64,000 bases of DNA from Incumbomyces delicatus. Taxonomy: Eukaryota; Ascomycota; Eurotiomycetes; Chaetothyriales; Trichomeriaceae. The notes beneath the pieces were generated by a model. It made no database searches and was not told where the DNA came from. It saw nothing but the letters and a program-made list of their open reading frames with translations. Location: assembly GCA_017655985.1 (NCBI GenBank), contig JACJVS010000005.1, forward strand, positions 806,001-870,000. Direction: 5' to 3'. Below, piece by piece: positions 26,871 to 39,844 of this stretch; the stretch's first letter is position 1, and each line of letters opens with the position of its first letter. The translations under genes were made by a program, and so were the position numbers.

Positions 26871-29800
26871 TATATTAATATAATTAGCGTAAATTAATTA
26901 TAGTAACCGTTGCCTATTCCGATTTTAGTCTTATACTCAGTAGGTCCTTATTTACCCTCGAATAAAATCCGTAGTTTACGTAGAAAGGTAATATCCTCGT
27001 AATAGCTCTAGAGTTATTGTATATAATTTATACTATAGGTAGTAGTTCTACTTAATTATCTTATTTAAAGTTAATATAATTTCTAAAATATTGTTCTAAC
27101 GTCTAGTTTATTCGTTTAGTCTACCTATCGGTCTATAGATAAAAAGCAGTACTGAGTTTACTTTTATTTCTAATTAATTTATAATCGATTACTAAAATTT
27201 TAACCTAAACAATTTATCTTTATCTAATACTAATCTCGATAGTATCTCGTATACTGTAAAGATATATCTTATAAAGATATACGTAATCTCTAGTACTATC
27301 GCCTTCGCCTTTATCGGTATAAAGTATACGTATTTTATTAGTCGATTAATAATTATATAGATCATATTATATTTTTACCCTATTACTAGATCCTTAGACT
27401 CTAGTAAGAATTCGATAAAATCTATTATAACCTCCTTCTATGCTTCTAACGGTAGTATTAATGCTTATAGTTTCCTATAAGGTTTATATCTAGAAGCTTT
27501 AGTTCTTATATATATATTATAGTTCTCGATATAGTTACGAATATCTTATTGTATTCCTCTTTATTCCTAGTTTCTAGAAATTAGCTTAGTGGTTTTCGCG
27601 ATTTCGAAGTATCCTATAGTTCGATTATCGTAATAACTACGAATTACCTTTATTTTTTATTTTTTAGTTAGCTAATCTAGCTTCTTTCTAGCTATATTAA
27701 TCTATTTCGAGTAAACTAAGTATTCACCTCGCTTTTAAAGTAATATACCTTATTTAATTTCTTTAGTATCTTTTCTATAATCTAATCTTCGACTAAGAGC
27801 GTTAGCTCTCGTATTTTCTTTACCTTTAATATAAACAATATAAAACTTAATAGATACTATTATCTCTACCTATCGAACCTATCGCTTATTTAATTTCTTC
27901 GTCGTAGTCTAATGTATAAGATTTAAATAATTAGAGTAAACAGTAATTTTATATTTTAATTCTTCTAAGTATATATTCTATTCCTTAAATAAGTCTATAA
28001 TAGCTAAAAGCTCTATATTATAAATCTCGTAATTCTTTTCTAGCGCGATCATCTTTCTAGAATAATAAGCTACCGGTCGCAACTTATTATTCTAACCTAG
28101 TTAGCTTAGTACGCCAGCGATAGCGTACTTCGAAGTATTAGTCTTAATAGTAATTTTCTTTTCTAAGTCGAAGCTCGCTAATATAGGTGCGTAAGTAAAT
28201 AGGTTCTTAAGTTTCTTAAATACAGCCTTCGCTTCTTCTCTTATTGTAAAAGTAAGCTTCTTCTTAGTAAGTACTATAAGTGATAACGCTACCCTTAAGT
28301 AGTTCTTAATAAATCGTCGATAATAGTTCGCTAGTTCTAAGAAACTCTATAGTTCCTTAAGATTTATTAATTATAGCTATTTTACAATTAACTTAATTTT
28401 CGTAGAGTTTAGTCGTATACTATAGCTTTCTACGATCGATCCTAGAAAAGATACTTCGTTCTTAAAGAATTCGTACTTATTAAGACGTAGTCGTAACTCT
28501 CTTTTCTATAGTCGTTTTATTATCTACTTTATGTTCTTTACGTATTATTCCCTTATCTTCGAGAAGATAAGTATATCGTTTAGATATATAATTATAAATA
28601 GATTTAACTCTTCGAATAAAGTATCGTTAATAAGTACCTAGTATAACGCTAGTATATTAATTAGTCTAAACGGTATAATATAGTACTTATATAATCTATA
28701 GCGCGTACTAAACGCTATTTTTTCTTCTTCGCTCTTCTTTATTCGAATAAGATTATAAGCTCTACGTAAGTTAAGTACAGTAAACTATTTAGCCCTCTAT
28801 AATCGATCTTATAGTTTCGAAATAAGTAGTAATAAATAACTATTCTTTTTAGTTATCTTATTAAGTTATCGATAATCGATATATAATCTTAACGTTCTAT
28901 TCTTTTTTAGTATAAAAAGAATAGAAAATCTCTACGGTAAGATAGACTTTCTAATAAACTCTTTCTTTAAATTCTTATTAAGATATTTCTAAAGTTCTTA
29001 CTTCTAATATCGCGATATCGAGTAAATTCGCGTTTTAATAGATTTTAATTCTAGTTCTAGAAGTATCTTATAATTCTATATCTAATATTTAGATAATACC
29101 CCTATTATAAGGTCGTTCTCGAAAAGTCTCTTAAATTCTCGATACTCTATCGAAATCCTACTTTCGTCCTTAACTTCTTTACTTATCTAGTTAAGTTATT
29201 TTATAGTAAACGTTCTATAGGTTAGCCTTATCTATACAGTACTTTAAAACTGTTCGATTACGTTTAGAGATCTCTATACGAGTTATCGTTTTAATATATT
29301 CACTAGATAATCAGTCTAGACTAGCTAGTCTAGCCCTAAAAAGCACTTAAACCCTAGATTCTCGATAATATCTATATTAAGAAACTATATCTCCCCTTAA
29401 TATTTTATTCGTACCGACTTAAGTTCCTTATTAACCTCGATATACCCTTAATTACCTATTTTAATTAAGTATAATTCTTGTTTAAGCCTTTTTTCGTTTT
29501 ACTATATCCTATATATAAACGCCTTTAAGACTAGACTAGTATTTACTTCTATATTAAGTAATGCTCTAGCTCGATATCTATTAATGTATATATATATTGT
29601 TAAGAGCTTCTAAATCGCTTTCTTCGATTCTACGAGCTCGGTACTCGTCTTCGCCTCTCTAACCGTTAGCTTATAGGCATTAGCGCACGTTCTAGTAGTA
29701 CGGTTATTACTGTAATATCGTTCTCTATAAACGTTAATTCTAGGCTTAGAGTAAGCTCCTCTAGTCTTAACTCTATTTACTCTAATTTCGTAATCGTTAT

Positions 29801-30129
29801 TAACGGTATTAGTTCTTTCTATAGAGAGAACTCGTCGTCCTATATAAGAGTATTTCTTAGACTTAGTACCGTAGCCCTTCTAGTATATACCGTCTTCGCG
29901 TATAACGGTAGCTCTAGATATATTATTTCTTAATACGACGGTAAACTAGGTTCTCGGTAGCCCTCTAATTATTCCTTCGTTACTAGAATAACGGCTCTTC
30001 GGTTTTTTAAAGATTTCTATTTTAAGTCTTTCTCTAAAGAATTCGTCTTTAATTCTACTATAAAAATGCTGTTCGTGCTTAATACAGCTATCGGTAATAT
30101 TAAAAAATAACGTCGCGTTACTATATCTC

Positions 30130-30532
30130 TATTATGAGGCTGTCTGCCCCTCGTTCTAGTAATGGTATAAGGGAACCCTAAAGGTTTCCTTAACTGTCTA
30201 TTAGAATAATATATCTCTGAGTTAAGGTATAAGTTGTACGCAGATAAGGGTGCTAGTATAACTTAGATTGACTACGGAGACTATGGAAATATATAGAGAA
30301 ATCGTAAGTATATATACCTAAACGAAACTCTCCTAAAGAGGCAGTTCTCTTCGTTATATCGCGATATTGAAATAATAGAATACTCGCTATTTTACTATTT
30401 TACTATTTTACTATTTCGTACTTTCCTATTTCGGTAATTATATATAGCTTCTCTATATACACTAAGCTTCCCTCGCATAACCTTTCTTCTCTATATCTCC
30501 GAAGCGGCTATCTATATAGCTACTTCGTAATA
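30130..30532 (-). repeat. Family A LTR, copy 3 (minus orientation)
   Basis: It starts TATTATGAGGC (from TGTTATGAGGC) and ends CGTAATA. It abuts truncated copy 2 body on its left and the polypurine-tract side of copy 3 on its right. Confidence 0.85.
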
Positions 30533-30699
30533 CTTTCTCCTCTTATATATCTTGCGTCCTCGTAATATTACCTAAGAGGTTAGTGTTTCCCTTACTTCTT
30601 CCTTCCTAAGTACCCCCTTAACTCACTATAAAATCAGCTCTTAAGAAACGTAAAAGATCCTCTAAACTCGAATTCTTACGTACCGAGCGCTTTTAACAA

Positions 30700-31236
30700 T
30701 TGTTCTCCGCTCTTCGCTTCGAAGACAACGTTGCTATAGTGGCCTATACGCAGTGCGTATATTACGGTATAGTATACTATTATAATAGGGCATAGTTAGT
30801 AAAGTGTACAGAATATATATTGCATTAACGTGACTGTAACGGAACCTTCTCTCTTAAGAAATTTCGAAAAGTGGGGAAGTTGCGTAAAGAAGAGCAACGT
30901 AAGCGACGCGAAAAGTCGAAGTAATTAGCCCTTCGGCGCTACGCGCTCCTCGAGGCCCGTAAGGCCCTAAGGGAGGCGTATAAAACCCTTAATAATGTAG
31001 AAGCCGAATTTACCGATATCGAGATAAAGATAAATTAATTAGACGAGTCTATTACTTACTATAAGAAGGTCTCTTTACGCATACTATAACGTAAGATATA
31101 AGCACTAAGCGTATTTAATTTTCTTTATCTAGAGTAAGAAATTATCCTGAGTAATTCTAATTTTATATAGCAAGATATCCCCCTAAGCTAATAGGCTCTA
31201 TTCGATAACGTGCTTACGAATAATAGTTTATAATAA
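30700..31236 (+). pseudogene. Antisense Zn(2)Cys(6)-like/coiled-coil accessory ORF of family A, copy 3
   Basis: Cysteine positions read Y, C, Y, C, Y, C with spacing x2, x6, x9, x2, x6 (first kept C at 30,754). They are followed by KKFRKV, a basic helix and a longer helical linker than in copies 1 and 2, ending NNSL plus two stops. Internal stops are TAA/TAG only. The left boundary is approximate. Confidence 0.5.
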
Positions 31237-32308
31237 AGTTTCTCGAAACTTATCGAGTACTTCCCTTAAGATATTTTTCTCTAGTTTCTACGAATTATCG
31301 CTATTCTCGTACCCTAATTATTTAATTAGGTAAAAAGTCTTTTTATTTTTCTATTTTACTTCTAGAATCCCTTCTATATTATATTTCTTAGTTTTTAGTA
31401 GTTCTGCTTATTAGGCTCTATTTATAGTTTATCGTTCTAGTGCTCTTTCTAATATAGAAATATAGAATACGAGATAAATTCTTATTCCTTTTAGTAACTA
31501 AAGCCGGTATATAACTAGTTCTAGTTTCTTCTTAATCTTAAAGAGTTCTAACTTCTTAAAGTCTAGCTTATCGCTTAGTCGTTTTATCTTAATATTTTAT
31601 CGTAATAAATACGCTGTGCTCCCCTCCTTAAAGTCTAGTCTCTTAGATCTTTTCTAATTTATATACTTAGCCATTCTTTCTACGATAAACTAGAGTTCGT
31701 TAGATATATATTAATGTAGTTAACGTAATTCGAATACAGTAATTATTGCTTATTCTAATTTTAGTCTCGTATCTAGCGGATTCTCGTTTACTCTAAGATG
31801 GAATCTATAGTTCGCGTAGAAAGATAATAGTTCTATAATAGCCTTAGAATTATTATATACAATCTATACTATAGATAGCAATTCTACCTAGTTGTTTTAC
31901 TTAAAGTTAATATAACTTCGGAGATATTGTTCTAGTATCTAGTTTATTCGCTCGATTTATTTATTAGTTTACGGGTAAAAAGCAGTGCTAAGCTTGCTTT
32001 TAGTTTCTAATTAATCTATAATTAATTACTAAAACCTTAATCTAAACAATTTATTTCTATTCGATATTAATCTCGATAGTATCTCGTATACTATAAAGAT
32101 ATATCTTATAAAGATATACGTAATCTCTAGCGCTATTACCTTTAATCTAGTTAGTATAAAGTACGCGTATTTTATTAGTCGGTTAATAATTATATAGATT
32201 ATATCGTATTTCTACCTCGTTACTAGGTTCTTAGACTCTAGTAAGAGTTCGATAAAATCTATTACGACCTCTTCTTATACTTCTAACGATAATATTAATG
32301 TAAAGAGC

Positions 32309-32554
32309 TATTACGGAAAATCGGAGAACTGTAGGATATAAGTAGTCTCTTACTCGATTCGGATAAGAGGTTCTTCGAGACTAATAAAGGCACGTGCTAT
32401 CCGATTCGGGTATATAGTATCTCTTACCGCCTTACTCTTTCTTTCTCTCTCCGTAGGCGTTAAATCGTTATCTATAGGTCTTATAGCTATTATTACTAAT
32501 TATACCTATTTATCTTAGCTATTCTTACGCTCAGTAATAGCCTAGGTCCTAATA
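32309..32554 (+). repeat. Family C 5' LTR
   Basis: It starts TATTACGG (from TGTTACGG) and ends CCTAATA. It is the same 246-bp length as the 3' copy, with C/T and G/A differences only in the parts compared. Confidence 0.85.
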
Positions 32555-34779
32555 ATTTTTAACGTCTACTTAGAATTCGCTAACGCGTCTAAACGGCTGC
32601 GAATAAGATTAAGGCGAACTAAAGTAGTAAGGGAACGACGACGCCGTACTTAGCTATAATTAGAAGAACTCGCGATAAGCGCGAACTACCTTAGTCTTAA
32701 CTCGTCGCGAGTACACAATACTCGCTTCTTAGCTAGAGAGACTAAGCTAGAGGTTTTAGCTAACCGAGGAGAATTCGCTATAGCCGGAAGGTCGTAGTAT
32801 ACCCTATTCTACGATAAATTAGACTACGAGAAGTAAATTTATAAAGAAGAACTAATATAGCGGCGGACGATACTGTATAAAATAACGCTAAACGAGTTAC
32901 TAGTAATAAGCGTACGAAAAGAGCGAGAAGCATAAAGATAACGACTAATTAAGCGAATTTAGTATCTAAATAAGAATAGTATCGAAATAGAGGCTAAATA
33001 GCTAAACGAAATACGTCGAGCGACGGAAGCACGCTCTATACTCGATTCGAATAGAAGTTATAAGCGAGACGTCTTATTATACCTCGAGAGTCTTTCTAAA
33101 CAGCTTAGGCTAGCTGCTCTATCCTCTTTTAACAGTAGCGATTACGCCGAACTTAAAGAATTTCTTATTAATACAGAAGTCTACTTTAAAGCCTTATAAT
33201 AGGAACTATAGAACGAGAGCTTCGGGAAATAAGCTCTATAGTTAGCCGCTATATAGCTAAGGGACGACGCTTAAAGAGCGTATACTAGAGAGAGAACTAA
33301 GCTTACTACTTAAAAGTAATTTAAAGTCTTTCTACGAAGCACTATTAAGAACTCGTAAACGCGAGAAATTAAGGTAATAAAACGCAGCTAATTCCTGCGA
33401 TAAACGAGAGCGTAGAGTACTCGCTAATTTCTATATAAGCTTAAAGCCGCCGAATAAGAGGTTCGCGCGGCTAGACTATCTAACGAGAAGCTCGTAGTAT
33501 ACCGATTCCTCTATAGCCTTAAGCCTCTACTACGAACCGCTATCTTAGCTAAGCCTAAGAAAGTAAGAGAGACTAGAGACTCGGTTCTCGCGGCGATATA
33601 GCGCTACGAGTCCCGCCTAGTAGAGAACTTAGGTAAAAGGGGGAAGTAAATAGAAGAGAGAGAAGATAAGGACGAAAGACGGAATTATCGATATAAGAGA
33701 GACTCTCGTTCGAATTAAATAAAGAGCTACTTTTAACTCGGCGTTCTAGCCTCTACTCTAAAACCTAATAATAGGAAGAAGTCTTAGTAGAATAGACTAT
33801 TACGACCCGTTGCGTATTTTAAATATAAGGATTCGTATAGAATCGCTAATTACTCGTAACGATTATAAGCGGTAAACGCGAAAAAAGAATAGCTAGTATA
33901 GTTATAACGACGGCTATACTAATTAATAAGAAATAAGCCCGTTAGAGGATACGCTAGTTTATTAGAGTAGACGTCGATATCGTCGTAAATAGGAAGCGCT
34001 ATACGCTTAGAGCGATAATCGACTTCGAAGCGAAGAATAACTATATTAGCTAGAACGTATATATACGACTAAATCTTAAGAGAAACCCTATAGATATAGT
34101 TAGTAAGATAGTAGATAAAAGCCGCCTTTAGCTTCTAGAAATATACGAACTTATAGTATTCGCTGCGAACGTAAAGAGGTAGTAGACGAAAATCTACTAC
34201 TTACCGATCGCTATAAAAATAAATAACTATAAACTACTTCTTAGAATACTCTAATTATAGAAAGTCGATCTTAATATTAGCTAACGGCAGGGTACGTAGA
34301 AGGTTAGACTAGACTATAATCGTCTATAACGTAGAAGAGCTCGTTAAAAAGATAGACTCTATTACCTCTACGATAATATCGAGAGCGCGCTACGAATTCG
34401 TAGAGTAACGACGTAATAATTAAGAAAAGAAAGAAACGAATAGATATTTCTTATATAGTACCGACCTAGCGCGAAAGAACTAAACTCTAAGAGTACGCTT
34501 TACTCGATTTAAGTAAGAGATTACTCTACGATTATAAGGGCTCTACGTATCGAGAAAGGGGAGATACTAAAAATTTATTAAGAATTTAAAGACGTCGTAG
34601 CCGACTCTAGCGATATAGAGCTATTATCTAGTACCCTCGTAGAGTATTCGATTAAACTTACCTCGAAAGCTACGACGCTATATAGACCTATCTACTCTCT
34701 TAGTAGCAAGGAATTAGAAGAGCTAAGATTATATCTAGACGACGCTCTACGAAAAGGGTAAATTTAAAAGAGTAACTTA

Positions 34780-35230
34780 GCGGTCGAAGCGCCGATTCTC
34801 TTTATACTAAAAAAGAACGAATCCTTACGCCTTTATATCGACTATAAAGAGCTAAATAAAGTTACGATAAAGAACCGATACCCCTTATCCTTAATTAACG
34901 AAATACTAGACCGTCTTAGCGACGCTAAGATATTCTTAAAACTTAATCTAAGAAACGCCTATTACCGAATTCGTATTAAAAAGAAGAATCGATAGAAGAC
35001 GGTATTTCGTACGCGGTATAGCTAGTTCGAATACTTAGTTATACTATTCGAATTAATAAATATATTCGCGATCTTCTAGTTCTATATAAATAAAGCGTTA
35101 CGAGAGCTCGTTAACTCTTACTATATCGCTTATATAAATAATATTCTTATCTATAACGCTAGTATAGAGGATTACGAACGGTACGTACGATTAGTACTAG
35201 AGAGACTACGAAAGTATAGTTTATATATTA
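34780..35230 (+). pseudogene. Family C reverse transcriptase remnant
   Basis: The frame reads FILKKNESLRLYIDYKELNK, then NRYPLSLINEILDRLSDAKI, then RNAYYRIRI, and later YINNILI in place of YxDDxLI. Internal TAG codons fall where Trp or Gln would stand. Both catalytic Asp of the YxDD box read Asn, a G-to-A change that inactivates the enzyme. Confidence 0.8.
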
Positions 35231-37694
35231 AACTATTAAAGTACGAGTTCTACGTCGGCTAAATAGACTTTCTTAGATTTCGCGTAACTGTAGAAGGCAT
35301 TATAATAGACTCTAGAAGAGTAATAGCTATTAACGAATAGCCTATATCGCTGACGTATAGAGATATTTAGATATTTCTAGACTTTACTAACTTCTATTAT
35401 AGCTTTATTAAGAGATATTCGATGATTATAGCTCCTATAATAGACCTGCTTAAAGGAATATAATAGAAGAAGAAGATCGAGTCTTTCTACTAACTACTCG
35501 AGGCCGAGAGCGCCTTTCGAGAATTAAAAACTCTTTTCTAAAAAGCCTCTCTACTACGCTACTACGACCTAAACGTAGAAACGCGGGTCGAGGTAGATAT
35601 ATTCGATAATAGAATTAAAGAGATTCTATTTTAATACTACGACGACTTATAGTATCTCGTAGTATTCTTCTCTCGAAAGTTTAGAGACGAAGAGACGAGG
35701 TACGTAATAGAGAATTAGAAGATACTAGTAGTAGTTTATATATTTAAGAAATAGCGTTATTATCTAAAATCTCTAGCGCGGACGATACGAGTAGTTATCG
35801 ATTACGAAGCTCTTATAAAGTTTATAAATATAAAGATACTATCTCGAAAGCGTTAGACTAGATAGATAAAGTTTTTAGCCGCGTATAACTTTAAACTTAA
35901 GTAACGAGTAGAGAAGAAGAACTCTACTAATAGTCTATTAAGAAGACTAGATTATAAAGACTTCGAGGTAGATAATAGTCGAAAGGGCAATACGTTGCTT
36001 AATCTTATTTTACTTCGAAGTATAGGCCTACCCGAATCGAGTAGAGAACTACTAAGAATAGAAACTAAAAGAATACTAAATCGATAAAGAAGCTAAATAC
36101 TAGCTACGCGTATCGCGGTTATAACTAAAGCTCGATTATTAGTAAAGCCGCCCTCGAGAGATAGTATATAGAATACCCTACGAGAACCGCTCGCTACTAT
36201 AGATACGAGCGCTTCGAATACTTATAGAGCGAAAGGAGTTTACGACTTAGTACCGCTACGCGCCGCTAAAGTTAAGAATAAAGAAGAGTATATCTCTAAC
36301 GCTAGAGTAGAGAACTCTAATATATCTACGAAAGACGAGAAAAACTACTTAGTAGTCTTATTCGATTCGAGCGAGAAAAAGAATCTAAGAGCTTAGATTC
36401 GATATATTTAATAGTTAAATTCGTTTATATTAGAATAAAAATAGATATTATATCTAGATAATATAGTTAGTAATATACGACTATTTAACGAAAAATAGTC
36501 CGTAAATACTATAGGACTAGCTCGAAAGAACGAAAAGGTTTATATTCTAGAAGACTCTACTATAAGAATAGAGATTCTACGAGTAAATTACGACGATCTC
36601 TAAAACGAAGGTTATTTTAGACGTACTAGAATCGTTAAGGTAATATAGCGATATTACTAGTAGCCGAAGATAAGCGAAGAGATCGTCGACTACGTTAAAA
36701 CGTATAACGTTTACTAGCGAATAAAAATATCTTAATACTAATCGTATAGACTACTAGTATCGCTATTACCGCTAAAAGAGCCGTAGAAGGGTATAGCGAT
36801 AGACTTTATTATAGAGCTATCGATATCTGCTTATCGTAGGTCCGTATACGATACGATACTAGTAGTAGTTAATAGATACTCGAAGATAATTCGTCTTATC
36901 TCGTATACGTAAGATACTACGATAGATAAGCTAAACGCTATACTAATTAACGAGATATTCTTACGATTTAGGTTTCTAAAATCGATTATAAGCGATAGAG
37001 AATTACTATTTATATTAAAGTACTAAGAAACGATCTATTACTATTTCGTAGTAAAATAAAAGATATCGACAGTATTCTATTCGTAAACGAATAGTTAGAC
37101 GAAACGTTTAAACTAAGAGCTTAAATACTACTTACGATACTATCTAAACGATAAATAAAGTAACTAAGCGAAACTACTAAGTAGCGCTAAGTAAACTATT
37201 AATAATAGCGTAAACTTAACGATTAAAGCGATACTATTTTAAGTAGTATATATATTCGTATCGTAAACTAGAAAAAATATTAAGCTAGCGCTCTTACCCG
37301 AATCGAGTAGAAAAGAGAAAAAATCGATTTACGTAATTATACTAGAGAAAGTAATAAAACTAGTATAAGTTAGAAAATAACTATAGTAGAATTAGATCGA
37401 CGTTTAAGTAAAGATTAAGCTATATTACGACTTACGCTATAAAGATACGTTCTTCGTAGTAGACGACTAAGTTCGATTAGCTACTAAGAATATTTAGTTA
37501 CGAAAAGCGATAAAGAAGTTATTAGATAAATTTATTAAGCTCTTCTAAGTATTAAAAAGAATAGGTTAAAACGTATATTAACTAGATCTCTCTTAAAAAT
37601 ACGAGCGATTATACTCTACGTTTTACGTCTATCTACTAGAGCTATACTATATAAGATCGAGGTAAGAACTACTAGAGCTAGTAAATATTAATAG

Positions 37695-37860
37695 AAAATA
37701 GAAATAGAAAGTAGAAAATATTCTCGACGTATAAGAAAAGAATAGAAAAAGAAAGTAGTTCGTAAAATAGATAGAATAGAGTTACGACTATAATACGTAG
37801 AAACTACTAGAAAATCTAAAATACGTAAAGAACCTAGTAAAAGAATTTAAAGAAAAATAA
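37695..37860 (+). pseudogene. Family C chromodomain remnant
   Basis: Just after the integrase C-terminal region the frame reads KVENILDV, then FVK, then SYDYNT, then LLENLKYVKNLVKEFKEK. This matches the chromodomain layout (VExIL, YxVKWxGY, TWEPxxNL). The aromatic-cage Trp codons are now TAG. Such a domain would have directed integration to chromatin; it is no longer translatable. Confidence 0.7.
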
Positions 37861-38149
37861 AAAACGGCGAAAAGAAGATTCGAGATCTTACTTAAATCGA
37901 GCGCGTAAAGGAATTAAAAAACTAATAAAAGAAAGCGCTATTCTTATAGCGAACTATACTACTATCTCGTAATCGAGTTTCGCTAGAACTTACTCTTTCT
38001 CTCCTTCTCCTCTTTCGCTTCTCGTATTAATATACGCTATAATACCCGAGTACTTACTCTATCTCTACTACTAGAGCTACTACGACCTCTTCTTCGCCGT
38101 ATACGTTATATAACGGTAAACTCCTTCGTATCTCGCTACCGGCCTATAG

Positions 38150-38760
38150 CTAGCTACGCAGCGGCGTTAGCTTTCTAAGCTACTACTACGAGCTCTACTA
38201 TAGACGACGGCCTAATCGATAAAGAACTAATAGAAGAGCGAATCGAGAGAACGACGATCGTAGAAGTAATACGGAAGATTATAGACTCGATAATAGAGAA
38301 TCGAGCGAAGGATAAAGACGAGAATAGAAGAAAAGACGAAGATATCTTCGCTAGTAGAGAAGTCTCTACTAGTATTAACGACGATATCGATATCGATATT
38401 AGTATTAGTAGTAATAACGAGATTACTAATAGAGAAAAGAGAGAGGACGATAACGAAGAGAGAGAGAAAGGACTAGTCTCTTCGTCGATAGAGCTAACGA
38501 AGAGGGCATTATCGCTAGTCGCTAGAAAAACGTTAATATAAACTAGATAGGCTAAGGAAGAGAATAATTACTATCGTTATTCGACGACTCGAGCTAGAGT
38601 TCGTCGGCCGAACGCGATAGGGCTAAACTATCTTCTAACTCGATAGTTTAACGCTATATAAAAGAAGTTAGTAGCTAATAACGACGAGAGAAGAATAAAT
38701 ATAGATCCTTCGATCGACCGTACGAAGACGACGAGCGGTAGCGTTTATATCTCTCTTAAG
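38150..38760 (+). pseudogene. Unidentified third frame downstream of the family C chromodomain
   Basis: A plus-strand frame stays open for roughly 115 codons (about 38,180-38,530), although RIP has filled the rest with stops. It encodes an acidic, low-complexity segment (DDIDIDISISSNNEI) between charged helices, then continues with scattered TAA/TAG to about 38,760. No family is recognised. It may be open simply because it is poor in Gln and Trp. Confidence 0.35.
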
Positions 38761-38869
38761 AGCTCGAGTATTCTCTTTAATCTAGTTACTAGAGAAAGTC
38801 AGTAAAAATCTAGGTCGATATCTACTCGATTCGAGTAAGAGGAACCCTTAATAATATATAGCTGCTCTC

Positions 38870-39593
38870 GAGAGAACTAATCTCCCTTAATCTCTCTTCG
38901 TAATCGGGAGAGATAAGTATAAAAAAGAATAGCCGTAGAGCGATAAGCGCGCGGAACCTTAAAAGCGTTAAGATAAGCCGTATCGTCGAAGTAAGTACTA
39001 ATAAAGAAATAAGAATCGTACGTATCGGCGTATCGCTTATAGACGTTATTATTAGATTAGTTATAGCCCTAGTTTAAGGCTTCGTAAGGCGTATACGCAC
39101 TAAAATCATTAGTACTAATTATCTAAATCGTTAAAATACCTATAGCGTACGTAGATAGCGCTAGTACTAAAGCCTCTCGTCTAGCCGTACGATTAGTAAC
39201 TCGTTAGGAAGACGAATAGCTATAAGGATTAGTAAAACTCGTAACTAACGACGATAGCTACTAATATATAATGATAATAATAATGATAATAATAATAATA
39301 ACGAGAACGAGAAACTGAAAAGGAAATAAGAAGACGAAATTAATCATAGAGCGACGACGATACTACGTAGCTTCGATTATTTATATTTAAGATTGTATAA
39401 ACGACGTATTTAGAAATACCTTATAATCACGAATTACTCGGCGATATTACTATACTACTTATCCGATTCGGGTATACGAAACGATAAATCGACTACGATA
39501 ACCGCTTATCTTAAGATAGAATATAGCGTTCTAAGAAAGAATATATTCTATATTTACGATTCGGGACGAACCGCCTTTTAAGAAGGGAGTAAC
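38870..39593. other. Family C 3' non-coding segment with ATA/ATG-type microsatellite
   Basis: No reading frame is supported. A (TGA/TAA)n microsatellite lies at about 39,266-39,303. A similar (TAA)n-plus-ACGAGAA tract occurs reversed in family B near 19,760, suggesting that families B and C share a related 3' end. Confidence 0.4.
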
Positions 39594-39839
39594 TATTACG
39601 GGAAATCGAAGAACTATAGAATATAAGTAGTCTCTTACTCGATTCGAGTAAGAGGTTCTTCGAGACTAATAAAGGCACGTACTACTCGATTCGGGTATAT
39701 AGCACCTCTTATCGCCTTACTCTTTCTTTCTCTCTTCGTAGGCGTTAAATCGTTATCTATAGGTCTCATAGCTATTATTACTAATCATACCTATTCATCT
39801 CAGCCATTCTTACGCCCAGCAATAGCCTGGGTCCTAATA
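39594..39839 (+). repeat. Family C 3' LTR
   Basis: It starts TATTACGGG and ends CCTAATA, then the target duplication AGAGC. It is less mutated than the 5' copy in its last 60 bp. Confidence 0.85.
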
Positions 39840-39844
39840 AGAGC

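Larger units (their letters stand above)
17684..30129 (-). mobile_element. Family A Ty3/Gypsy internal region, copy 2, interrupted by two younger insertions
   Basis: About 4.4 kb of family A body remains after removing the family B element (18,675-26,162) and the solo D LTR (26,331-26,870). Minus-strand reverse transcriptase lies near 28,540-28,940, with YLND for YxDD near 28,575. Removing the inserts with their duplicated 5-bp sites restores collinearity with copies 1 and 3. The body ends at the copy 3 LTR at 30,130 without its own 5' LTR. Confidence 0.75.
32309..39839 (+). mobile_element. Family C Ty3/Gypsy chromovirus-type element, full length, RIP-degenerate, TSD AGAGC
   Basis: A 7,531-bp element with 246-bp LTRs, inserted in the 5' LTR of the family D element. 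AGAGC at 32,304-32,308 is repeated at 39,840-39,844. Plus-strand proteins can be read through TAA/TAG stops in the usual Gypsy order: gag near 33,080-33,650; aspartic protease near 33,970-34,300 (FEAKNNYIS, from an expected D-S-G triad); RT at 34,780-35,230 (YIDYKELNK, RNAYYRI and YINN for YxDD); RNase H; integrase core near 36,790-37,300; integrase C-terminus near 37,570-37,650; chromodomain near 37,695-37,860. A purine-rich tract (AAGAAGGGAG) precedes the 3' LTR. Confidence 0.9.
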
